Shown piece by piece: positions 1 through 6,356 of a stretch of 25,902 bases of DNA. A model generated the notes under the pieces. The model saw only the letters and a program-made list of their open reading frames with translations, did not search any database and was not told where the DNA came from. Every line of letters begins with the position of its first letter. Position 1 is the stretch's first letter. The DNA lies in assembly GCA_910585205.1 (NCBI GenBank), contig CAJUCC010000083.1:1-25902 (forward strand), read 5' to 3'. Position numbers and translations under genes: made by a program. This DNA comes from an uncultured Lachnospiraceae bacterium (GTDB lineage Bacteria; Bacillota; Clostridia; Lachnospirales; Lachnospiraceae).

Positions 1-1
1 A

Positions 2-712
2 AAAATAAAAGATTTATATATAGAAACCTTAGAGAAATATAAAAATGGTATTACATATTGGCTTCCGTCATCACACTTTTACGTTGAAAAAGATGTTGAA
101 AATATTTTGCAAACCTTAGAATTATACTATATTGTAAGTAAATTTAACGAAGGCAGTAACAGAAAACCGGGAACAAAAATCTCATATTATGGTCTAAATT
201 ACGGCTTATGCCTTGAAAACAATATTGATTATGGAAAACCAGAATTGCGACGCGCATATGATTATTGGCGTCTTGACGAATTCAATTATACCACTTTTAT
301 TCCTGCTGCTTTAAATGCTGTTGAAATTCCTGTATGCTCCCAGTGTGGATACAAATACGAGGATAAAAATGAATATGTGATTGCAAAAAGATTCGGATAT
401 TGTCTAAGTTGTAAAGCAGAAAACAGCATCAATTTAACAAATGAATTACAAAAAATATTAGCTGATGAAATTGCAAAATGGAAAGCAGATAGTCTTCCAG
501 ACATCGAAATTGATATTTTAAGAGTACTATATAATAATAGATCAACAACAATGACAGCAGCAGAGATTGGTTCACTAGTCGAGCGCCATCATCTAGGCGT
601 AACAAAAATTATGAATAAGTTAAAAAAACAAGATTATATCTCATATGAAGTATATGAAAAAAGGTATTACAAAATCACACAGAAATCTATTGATAAATTT
701 TTCAAGGATTAA
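2..712 (+). CDS. Partial hypothetical protein, zinc-ribbon plus C-terminal winged-helix-like region
   Basis: The reading frame is open from base 2, so the gene probably starts left of the window; the TTG at 107 is only the first internal start-like codon. The visible part is about 236 residues. Counting from the TTG, two CxxC pairs (C77/C80 and C99/C102) form a likely zinc ribbon. The last 65 residues have the charged helix-turn-helix pattern of a winged helix (TMTAAEIGSLVERHH, then a basic helix and a short beta wing) and probably bind DNA. The gene is much more AT-rich than everything to its right, which suggests horizontal acquisition. I do not recognise the family. The C-terminal part of a larger multi-domain protein, such as an ATPase with a DNA-binding tail, is possible but cannot be shown here. 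A strong hairpin follows at 730-757. Confidence 0.6.
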   Translation, partial: KIKDLYIETLEKYKNGITYWLPSSHFYVEKDVENILQTLELYYIVSKFNEGSNRKPGTKISYYGLNYGLCLENNIDYGKPELRRAYDYWRLDEFNYTTFIPAALNAVEIPVCSQCGYKYEDKNEYVIAKRFGYCLSCKAENSINLTNELQKILADEIAKWKADSLPDIEIDILRVLYNNRSTTMTAAEIGSLVERHHLGVTKIMNKLKKQDYISYEVYEKRYYKITQKSIDKFFKD

Positions 713-729
713 TATGGTAAATAGAAAAT

Positions 730-757
730 GGGAAGCCAAATTAAATGTTGGCTTCCC
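730..757. terminator. Hairpin, probable terminator after the left-edge gene
   Basis: A perfect 10-bp inverted repeat (GGGAAGCCAA / TTGGCTTCCC) with an 8-nt loop lies 18 nt after the stop of the left-edge gene. The T-rich tail is weak on the plus strand (AAAATTTAT) and slightly better on the minus strand (ATTTTCTATTT). It may act in either direction, or separate the AT-rich gene from the degraded gene to its right. Confidence 0.5.
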
Positions 758-885
758 AAAATTTATCCTGTCAATGTTGGTAAAAAAAGTAAAAACTGCA
801 GACCAAACAGAATTGTTTTTTATATAAGATCATCCATTATACAAAAGTGTTGCAATGAGCATGTCTTTCCGTTTTCCCTCCCCCT

Positions 886-1314
886 CCGGCAGCCCCGTCC
901 CCCGAATTGCCGACGCCTCTTTCTGCATTTCTTCTTTTTCCGCATAATATACCTGAAAACAAGGCCTCTCGCCGCCGTTTCCGGTGTAGATCTCCATTGA
1001 CATGCAGCCGCGGCCCGGCCGTATACGCCCGGATGCCCAGCGCCACATTCCGAATATCCCGATTCTTTATCAAATAGCACTTCCCCGGATGCCGCAGAAA
1101 ACAGTAATCCGGTAACACAATGCCTTTACAATAAATGGAACCCGGTATCCTCTGATACAAAAACGCTCTCCGCTCTCTCCAATGTCTGTCCCACGAACGC
1201 TTATTTTCCCACATCAGACGGCAGTTCTCTTTCAACGACTGCCTGCAATGGCCTGATATATTTCTTATGATAACTGGATACATGACCCAGATACCAGAAT
1301 ATCACCACATAAAG
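886..1314 (-). pseudogene. Degraded fragment of the membrane-protein gene found intact at 2146-3042
   Basis: This stretch aligns along its whole length with 2172-2616, the C-terminal half of the intact membrane-protein gene, at high nucleotide identity. The N-terminal membrane half is missing: similarity stops abruptly at 1314, just before the palindromic element. Relative to the intact copy there is a 14-nt deletion near 999 and further small deletions around 1170-1200. These break the frame at least twice, so pieces of the same protein appear in different minus-strand frames. Still recognisable are the peptides YCKGIVLPDYCFLRHPGKC and LIKNRDIRNVAL. It is a decayed tandem duplicate and is very unlikely to make a functional protein. 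Confidence 0.85.
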
Positions 1315-1364
1315 GATGTTATATCTAATCTATCCAGCCTGTCTTGCTATTTATCTTATGATCT

Positions 1365-1389
1365 CACGACAAACGCATGAATGAACAAA
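1365..1389 (+). repeat. Left terminal inverted repeat of the palindromic element
   Basis: This 25-bp sequence matches the reverse complement of 1738-1762 at 23 positions; the mismatches are at repeat positions 1 and 7. Confidence 0.7.
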
Positions 1390-1737
1390 CCAGGAACATT
1401 TCGTAAACCAAGTGGGATAGAGACGGGAAAAGTCCGCAATACAGTATCATTCCGGCAGGTGCACAGCGTTCCGGCCGTACACCTTGCGGAGGGTATTAGC
1501 AGTTCTTGCCGCTGTGCCCCGGCCCGCAATTTTCGGACAGGGACGTCCGAAAAAGTCCGACCTGCGCCCGGATGGCGCATAGAAGACGGTTGCACGCCTG
1601 CCAGTATCCGCCGCCACAGCGGTTAGAACTGCTTATGCCTGTAGCCCGGTGTATGGCCGGAACGCTGCGCACCTGACCGAAAAGAAATCTTGCAAGACTT
1701 TTTCCGTTCCTATCCTTTACGCATGCTACGTTCATAA

Positions 1738-1762
1738 TTTGTTCATTCATGCGTTCGTCGTA
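1738..1762 (-). repeat. Right terminal inverted repeat of the palindromic element
   Basis: This is the partner of 1365-1389. It lies immediately inside the second copy of the 10-bp direct repeat at 1763-1772. Confidence 0.7.
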
Positions 1763-1781
1763 CTTATGATCTGCCATATTC

Positions 1782-1810
1782 TTGTATACTCTGACAGATT
1801 ATGATAATAT
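1782..1810 (+). promoter_or_regulatory. Sigma-A promoter of the Fst-like toxin
   Basis: A -35 box TTGTAT (1782-1787) and a -10 box TAATAT (1805-1810) are separated by exactly 17 nt. Transcription would start near 1817, giving a leader of about 40 nt. In that leader CCTCC (1824-1828) can pair with the GGAGG of the ribosome site (1844-1848), hiding it in a 5' stem-loop. Confidence 0.65.
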
Positions 1811-1850
1811 TTCTATGTTACCGCCTCCAGACTGGTACGGAAAGGAGGTG

Positions 1851-1878
1851 TCTGCATTGGAAGTTGTTTCATCATTTT
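1851..1878 (+). repeat. Direct repeat copy 1, over the toxin start codon
   Basis: This 28-nt segment spans the TTG start and first codons of the toxin. It matches 2036-2062 in the same orientation at about 23 positions with one gap, sharing CATTGGA and TTCATCATTTT. Because the second copy is transcribed from the opposite strand, the antisense RNA can pair with this start region. Most mismatches would be G-U wobbles. The role is that of the DRa/DRb repeats of enterococcal par loci. Confidence 0.7.
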
Positions 1879-1943
1879 TTGTCGCTGTCGCGGCTGGTGT
1901 GGTTTGCCACTGCATCATCAAATGGTTAGACGGCGGCAGATGA
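1857..1943 (+). CDS. Small hydrophobic Fst/PepA1-like type I toxin peptide (28 aa)
   Basis: A perfect ribosome site AAAGGAGGTG (1841-1850) lies 6 nt before a TTG start. The 28-residue product has an acidic N-terminus, a hydrophobic stretch (VVSSFFVAVAAGVVCHCII) and a short polar tail KWLDGGR. This layout, with one membrane span, a small residue in the middle and a WLxxxR-type tail, is that of the Fst/Ldr and staphylococcal PepA1 toxins, which insert in the membrane. The surroundings support the call: a leader hairpin covering the SD, a terminator 52 nt after the stop, a convergent promoter downstream, and a direct repeat giving the antisense RNA complementarity to the start region. The fit is by architecture and residue pattern only; toxicity is inferred. 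It could also be a non-toxic regulatory micropeptide. Confidence 0.75.
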   Translation: MEVVSSFFVAVAAGVVCHCIIKWLDGGR

Positions 1944-1994
1944 CCGGTAACTAGCCTATGGCTCTAAACCCTGCCATTATCAAACAGGGAATAG

Positions 1995-2027
1995 AAAAGC
2001 CCCAGAGTTATGGCCTCCGGGGCTTTT
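1995..2027. terminator. Bidirectional terminator shared by toxin mRNA and antitoxin RNA
   Basis: The stem AAAAGCCCC (1995-2003) / GGGGCTTTT (2019-2027) extends inward through AGAG/CTC-type pairs. U-rich tails follow on both strands: TTTTCG on plus and TTTTCTATT on minus. A symmetric stem between two convergent promoters can stop both transcripts. Confidence 0.8.
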
Positions 2028-2035
2028 CGTTGCTG

Positions 2036-2062
2036 TCCACATTGGACTTGCTTCATCATTTT
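2036..2062 (+). repeat. Direct repeat copy 2, at the 5' end of the antisense RNA
   Basis: This is the second copy of the repeat at 1851-1878. It lies just downstream of the predicted antisense start site near 2066, so the first part of the RNA would carry the complement of the toxin initiation region. Confidence 0.7.
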
Positions 2063-2072
2063 GCCTACACAT

Positions 2073-2101
2073 ACAATACCATATATGCCCGGCTAAATCA
2101 A
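2073..2101 (-). promoter_or_regulatory. Promoter of the antisense antitoxin RNA
   Basis: Read on the minus strand, the -35 box is TTGATT (2096-2101) and the -10 box is TATTGT (2073-2078), with a 17-nt spacer. It faces the toxin promoter, so the two transcripts converge on the shared terminator. Confidence 0.6.
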
Positions 2102-2145
2102 GTGTATGCAAAAACAAATCTTTTTACTCCAAAGTGATCCGGCAT

Positions 2146-3042
2146 TTATCGCAACAAATAATCCGCACCTGCCGGCAGCCCCGTCTCCCGGATTGCCGAC
2201 GCCGCTTTTTCCATTTCTTCCTTTTTCGCAAAATATGCCTGAAAATAAGGCTTTTCGCCGCCGTTTTCAGTATAGATCTCCATGACATAACAACTTCTGA
2301 CATGCAGCCGCGGCCCGGCCGTATACGCCCGGCTGTCCAGCGCCACATTCCGAATATCCCGATTCTTTATCAGACAGCACTTCCCCGGATGCCGCAGAAA
2401 ACAGTAATCCGGCAGCACAATGCCTTTACAATACATGGAACCCGGCGTCCCCTGATACAAAAACTCTCTCCGCTCTCTCCCCAGTATCTGCCCCGCGAAC
2501 GCTTCTTTTTCCGTATCGGTCGGCAGTTCCCTGTCAACGGCTGCCTGCAGCGGCCTGATAAATTTCTTATGATAACTGGATACATGGCCCAGATACCAGA
2601 ATATTATCACATAAAGCACGAGAATCGCAAAACCGCCCCATCCCGGCCCTTCTTCCAGCCAAAATATCAGATTCACCAGCATCACAAGCGTCATCAACAC
2701 ACGCATTGCATTGATAACCGCCCGCAGTCTTCCCCATTTCTGTCTGATGCCTTCGTACTCCCGCAAAAACCAGCGGCGGAATAACGGCGTATTTTGACTG
2801 TTTTCATAGATTTCTTCCGCCCGGAACCCCCGTTTCCATGTATAGACAATCGCTCCGGCAAAAAACAGCGCACACGCCAGAAATAAAAAGCCCATTTTCA
2901 CAGTAAACGCCGCCATGCCGGAATCCCCTTCGGCTATAAAATCCCGCCACCTGCTAAAGCCGAAAATGCTCAGCCCCGCAGAAGGTATCAGTAAAAGCGT
3001 ATAGATAACCGACAGAATTATTTTCTTTGTTTTGACCCCCAT
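2146..3042 (-). CDS. Four-span membrane protein of unknown function (298 aa)
   Basis: The protein has two hydrophobic hairpins: spans at roughly residues 8-28 and 44-66, a polar loop of about 45 residues, then spans near 110-128 and 132-150. A soluble C-terminal domain of about 140 residues follows, in which YCKGIVLPDYCFLRHPGKC and LIKNRDIRNVAL stand out. The pattern of membrane hairpins plus a small beta-rich tail resembles YcxB-like or PH-like membrane proteins of Firmicutes, but I do not assign a family. The start is ATG, preceded by GGGGGAG. A broken copy of its C-terminal half lies at 886-1314, so this gene was duplicated locally. It is separated from the glycan operon by 75 bp without an obvious terminator, so read-through is possible. 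Confidence 0.75.
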   Translation of the reverse strand: MGVKTKKIILSVIYTLLLIPSAGLSIFGFSRWRDFIAEGDSGMAAFTVKMGFLFLACALFFAGAIVYTWKRGFRAEEIYENSQNTPLFRRWFLREYEGIRQKWGRLRAVINAMRVLMTLVMLVNLIFWLEEGPGWGGFAILVLYVIIFWYLGHVSSYHKKFIRPLQAAVDRELPTDTEKEAFAGQILGRERREFLYQGTPGSMYCKGIVLPDYCFLRHPGKCCLIKNRDIRNVALDSRAYTAGPRLHVRSCYVMEIYTENGGEKPYFQAYFAKKEEMEKAASAIRETGLPAGADYLLR

Positions 3043-3117
3043 AATACTCCCCCATCAGGAATTATTTGCGATACGTCCTTATTTTAGCAAAACAAATACA
3101 AAATAACAACGCTTTCC

Positions 3118-4036
3118 TTATCGACGTATCAGAAATAAGTCCGTCGCGTTTCCTCCTTTCAATGATTCTGCCAGCGTATCAATCTCATCCACAGGACAAA
3201 CTCTTTTTATATTATGTCTGTCTATATATCCTCTGAAATAACAATGCAGCATATCCCGCAATACAGGCATGGAACCGCTTTCCTCCAACATCTGCGGACA
3301 AAATTCCATCCAGATCGGAAACTTTTTTCTGTCCAATGTTTTCCGCATGCCCTCCAGAACGTATCCCTCGTATCCCTCCACATCAATCCACACATATCCA
3401 ATATCGCCCCTGTTACGTTTCATTTCCCAATCAAAAGTACTGATACGGACATTCTCTGTTTTTCGATTCTCCACGCCGCTGTTCCAAATTCTGTGATTGC
3501 CCATATTATCAGGGCTTAATGCGAGCACTGCCGTTTCCGCCGCTCTGCCAAGCCCTGTCTGACGCAGGTCAACCTCACAATCATTTAAAATACAGTTTAT
3601 TGTAAAAACACGACAGTTTTCCCTGTTCGGTTCAAAAGCAATCACATCCAATGCGGGAAATTCCTTCTTTACATATACGGATGTCGTTCCTATATTTCCT
3701 CCTATGTCGCAAAATATCTTCCCTTTTTCCGGTTTGCTCCCATAATATTCTTCAGCCAGCCGGAAAAAATGCAACAGCTCCTGTTCCGAATGGACGCCCT
3801 GATACCCCCCCCCACATATGTTTTACCATACAGGTGTCCCGTGCGCTGAGCAGAAATGAAAAGCGGATCCCTTTCCGCCCGATCACCTGCACGGATAAAT
3901 ACGGCATCTTTGCCCGCACCGCTTCCAGTAATTTTTCCTCATTTCCCATAAAAGCGTCGTTGGAAGCAATCGCTCTGGCCATCAGATCCATTTTGCGCTT
4001 TACTTCTTTTACTTCTTCTACCAGTTTTTCATCCAT
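3118..4036 (-). pseudogene. FkbM-family methyltransferase, out of frame at a nine-G tract
   Basis: Translation from ATG at 4036 runs through a coiled N-terminal region (MDEKLVEEVKEVKRK) to HMWGG, then leaves frame at nine G (plus-strand C at 3805-3813) and stops at 3752 after 94 residues. With eight G the frame would continue as YQGVHSEQELLHFFRLAEE into the methyltransferase domain, giving a 305-aa protein. That domain has the SAM motif DIGGNIG (about 110-116), the acidic loop AFEPN, and the later VWIDVEGYEG segment typical of FkbM enzymes. These enzymes O-methylate sugars or lipids. It is the last gene of the glycan operon and overlaps the upstream glycosyltransferase by 8 nt, so it probably methylates the exported glycan. 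The break could be true phase variation, a fixed mutation or a sequencing error. Confidence 0.85.
3805..3813. repeat. Nine-base poly-C/poly-G tract inside the methyltransferase gene
   Basis: This uninterrupted run of nine C on the plus strand (G on the coding strand) is the exact point where the two halves of the FkbM gene change frame. Eight G restores the frame; ten G does not. Tracts of this length are prone to slipped-strand mispairing. Confidence 0.9.
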
Positions 4037-5204
4037 TGTAGATTTCCTCAAAATATCCAAAAACCGTCTCTGCGTCAATCGCCTGCATGCAATCCCCAAT
4101 CTCATTTTTTGACTTCGGGCAGCGGTATGGCCAGTCCGTTGTCATCTGGTAGCAAGATTGACTGCACACGCCGGATCTGATATTGCAATTATCTGCATAA
4201 CCGAAAAACGCTGCGGAAGTCGGTCCAAACAGCACAATCGAGATCCCGCCCTGCAGCGCATTGCGCAGATGAACCAACCCTCCTTCAATATCAATATGTA
4301 TGCGGCTGTTTTTCAGCAGAACCTTGATCTGCTCAAGATCGGTCTTCCCGAGCAGATTCAAATCGTGTCTCCCCTCATCCACGCAGCATAAGCCGGAATT
4401 TCCAACCTGAACAATAACAAGTTCGGCATGCTTTGTCCGAATCCGCTGTATGAGGTCTCTCCAATACTCTGCCGGCCACTGCTTTACATGCGATTTATAA
4501 ATGCTGTCGATCCCCGTCTGGACGGTAATAAACGTCCTGTTTTCCAGACCAAGAAAACGCAGATAGTCTTCCTCTCTCAAGTCGATAAAAAGCGGATACC
4601 GTATCCCGGTAATGCCGAGCAGATGATAAATATCGCCCCGCTGCACAATCGTCCGTCCCTCCAGCTCACACAGTTTGCTCATTCCATAGGCGTTTCCCCG
4701 AAAGGCTGATCTACAGTACACCTTGTATTTTTCACAGAATTCCGTATACTCCAGAATAGCCGGTGACAATTTCCGTATTCTGCTTTTGTCTATCCTCTCG
4801 ATCTTCGGAAATCCCGCCAAATCCAATACCAGATCATAATTCTCTTTTTTCAGTTCTTTCCATTCATAATATTGACTGCACCATTCACTGCCCTGCCGGA
4901 ATAAATGCGACGCAAGATGAAATTTATCCTTAAAAAATATATCCATCTGTATCGCATCGCCGGAAAACTTCTTCCAAAAATGATATACATAATTGGCAAA
5001 CAGCAAATGATCTCCCAGTCCGCCGGAAGAAACAAAGGCGATTTTCAGTAATCCGTAACACGGCGTACGCCTCTGCGGCGAAAACAGATACAGCAGATTC
5101 CAGACTGCCAGCTTAAGCGCGGCATACCGGTGGCGCCGTCCTCTGTATACCCTTTCGTAATCGCAGATCAGCGTTTCCATCTTGCTATAATACTCTTCCC
5201 ACAT
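4029..5204 (-). CDS. Diverged GT9-like glycosyltransferase (391 aa)
   Basis: This is a probable sugar transferase of the ADP-heptose:glycan (GT9, GT-B fold) superfamily. The N-terminal Rossmann motif SSGGLGDHLLFA (about 59-70) matches the nucleotide-free end of heptosyltransferases. KQWPAEYW (241-248) is a classical GT9 feature. Where typical members have NDTGxxHLA, this one reads HIDIEGGLVHL (303-313), followed by FGPTSAAFFGY (326-336) and a C-terminal cysteine set C347, C351, C362, C372. The segment at about 25-41 (AALKLAVWNLLYLF) precedes the catalytic domain and recurs in the neighbouring GT8 enzyme. It shares the EGGLVHL variant with the enzyme at 7869-9116, so the two are paralogues. 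It lies 4 nt after the GT8 gene. The donor is plausibly ADP-heptose because the pathway is in the same operon; acceptor and linkage are unknown. Confidence 0.75.
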   Translation of the reverse strand: MWEEYYSKMETLICDYERVYRGRRHRYAALKLAVWNLLYLFSPQRRTPCYGLLKIAFVSSGGLGDHLLFANYVYHFWKKFSGDAIQMDIFFKDKFHLASHLFRQGSEWCSQYYEWKELKKENYDLVLDLAGFPKIERIDKSRIRKLSPAILEYTEFCEKYKVYCRSAFRGNAYGMSKLCELEGRTIVQRGDIYHLLGITGIRYPLFIDLREEDYLRFLGLENRTFITVQTGIDSIYKSHVKQWPAEYWRDLIQRIRTKHAELVIVQVGNSGLCCVDEGRHDLNLLGKTDLEQIKVLLKNSRIHIDIEGGLVHLRNALQGGISIVLFGPTSAAFFGYADNCNIRSGVCSQSCYQMTTDWPYRCPKSKNEIGDCMQAIDAETVFGYFEEIYNG

Positions 5205-5208
5205 CTCT

Positions 5209-6348
5209 TCAAATCTCCCTGTACAGTCTGTTGATCAGCATGTACTTGTCATACAACAACCGTTTTTCTCCTAAAATACCTTTCCACGGTTTGTATTTCC
5301 CTCCGATATGCAGAACAGTCGGCCACTCATATATCCGGCATATTTCTTCAAAGTCAATCCCTGTCAGCTTATGCATTTCGTACCGTTCCATCTCCTCATA
5401 ATAACAGTTGAGAAAATTGTACTTCACCGACAGCAGCAGCATTTTGTCCCCACATATTATATTAAACGTATCCTGATCCATAAACGAGAAGACCGTATTT
5501 TTACTGATCTCTTTCTTTTTGGAAAGCAATTTCTCCGGCAGATAATGCTTTCGCATTTCCTCCAGATTCATCAAAAGCATACCCGAATTAAAATAATGCT
5601 TTGTTTTTATCTGTGATAACCCCCGATACCCTTTTTTTGCAATATGATAGTCCGTTACAGCCGCACCGTACTTTCCTTCTATATCAGTCCGATATAATTC
5701 CGACAAATCGTTCAGGATGATCATATCGGAATCAAGATACAATATTTTGTCATAATCGGGAAACAAATCGGCTATTTTAAATTTAAACAGCGCAGCTTTT
5801 GACACATGTTCATGTGTAAAGTCCACATCACACTGACACTCCGATGTTTCAATGCAATCGACACGTTTCCCCGATTTGATCAACATCTGTTTCATCTCAT
5901 CTTCCAGATCCACCCCGATAACATGAATCCGGTAATCCACCGCCGGATTACAGTGATATGTGATTGAGGAAATTGCAATGGAAGTCGGAAAGGCATACGC
6001 GTTATCCGTAATAAAAACTATGTGTACTGCTTCCCCATCGGGGATAACCTGCTTGTTCCATCTGATTTTCAGCATATACTGTTCTTTTTCTTTTTCCAAC
6101 AACCGGGAATGCAGGTAATTAACGGCATCACCATATAACATACTGTATTTCTGCATCATGGACGCATATTCTTTTTCCATCCACTCAGCATTCCATCTTC
6201 CTCGCACACCGCTCCCCGAATCCTTCGAACCTTTAAAAATATAAAGCAGGTTCCAAAAGATCATTCTTATCATTGCCGTACGCGGTTTATCCGAATATCG
6301 GCTTCCGTATTTTTCAATAAGCTCCCGCATTTCCCGATAATAATACAT
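5209..6348 (-). CDS. GT8-family glycosyltransferase (379 aa)
   Basis: This retaining GT-A glycosyltransferase belongs to the GT8 family (LgtC/WaaJ/glycogenin-like), which transfers glucose or galactose from UDP-sugars. Visible motifs are VHIVFITDNAYAFPTSIAISS (about 108-128), the metal-binding DSD at 206-208 in ILYLDSDMIIL, FNSGMLLMN (253-261), DQDTFN (291-296) and HIGGKYKPW (347-355). An N-terminal extension of about 105 residues precedes the domain and contains MIRMIFWNLLYIF, much like the N-terminus of the GT9-like enzyme next door. I chose ATG at 6348 because GAGGA lies 5 nt upstream; a TTG at 6360 would overlap the exporter ATPase stop as TTGA but has a poorer ribosome site. It probably adds a hexose to the heptose-containing glycan. 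Confidence 0.85.
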   Translation of the reverse strand: MYYYREMRELIEKYGSRYSDKPRTAMIRMIFWNLLYIFKGSKDSGSGVRGRWNAEWMEKEYASMMQKYSMLYGDAVNYLHSRLLEKEKEQYMLKIRWNKQVIPDGEAVHIVFITDNAYAFPTSIAISSITYHCNPAVDYRIHVIGVDLEDEMKQMLIKSGKRVDCIETSECQCDVDFTHEHVSKAALFKFKIADLFPDYDKILYLDSDMIILNDLSELYRTDIEGKYGAAVTDYHIAKKGYRGLSQIKTKHYFNSGMLLMNLEEMRKHYLPEKLLSKKKEISKNTVFSFMDQDTFNIICGDKMLLLSVKYNFLNCYYEEMERYEMHKLTGIDFEEICRIYEWPTVLHIGGKYKPWKGILGEKRLLYDKYMLINRLYREI

Positions 6349-6356
6349 AATATTCC

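Larger units (their letters stand above)
1355..1772. mobile_element. MITE-like palindromic element with 10-bp direct repeats
   Basis: The element (1365-1762, about 398 bp) is bounded by CTTATGATCT at 1355-1364 and again, in the same orientation, at 1763-1772, as expected of a target-site duplication. Just inside are terminal inverted repeats of about 25 bp (1365-1389 and 1738-1762, 23/25 matches, core ACGCATGAATGAACAAA). The arms stay partly complementary further in: 1456-1483 pairs with 1648-1675 (26 of 28), and 1498-1516 with 1615-1633. No transposase is encoded, and the short open frames inside look like by-products of the palindrome. It is probably non-autonomous and moved in trans. A 10-bp duplication is compatible with IS4-type transposases, but the family cannot be assigned from sequence alone. 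Confidence 0.65.
1990..2066 (-). ncRNA. Predicted antisense RNA antitoxin of the Fst-like module
   Basis: A minus-strand promoter (2073-2101) would start an RNA near 2066 that runs left into the terminator hairpin at 1995-2027, giving about 75 nt. Two parts can pair with the toxin mRNA: its 5' segment (complement of 2036-2062) with the toxin start region at 1851-1878, and its terminator arm, which is the exact complement of the toxin mRNA 3' end. This matches the RNA II organisation of the pAD1 par locus, where the antitoxin blocks ribosome loading. The 5' and 3' ends are estimates. Confidence 0.65.

Noticed and set aside
1381..1777. Two open frames facing each other (1381-1626 plus, 1496-1777 minus) with similar peptide segments (SVPA and GISSS)
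   Set aside because: The similarity follows from the inverted-repeat arms being read from each end; neither frame has a ribosome site, and composition is that of the mobile element, not of a gene.
2134..2784. Long open frame on the plus strand opposite the membrane-protein gene
   Set aside because: Its peptide is rich in Pro, Arg and His as expected of an antisense shadow, and it has no ribosome site.
3752..4105. A separate short gene of 117 codons before the methyltransferase
   Set aside because: From the ATG at 4036 it is the N-terminal part of the FkbM protein; the tail after HMWGG is a frameshift product of the nine-G tract.
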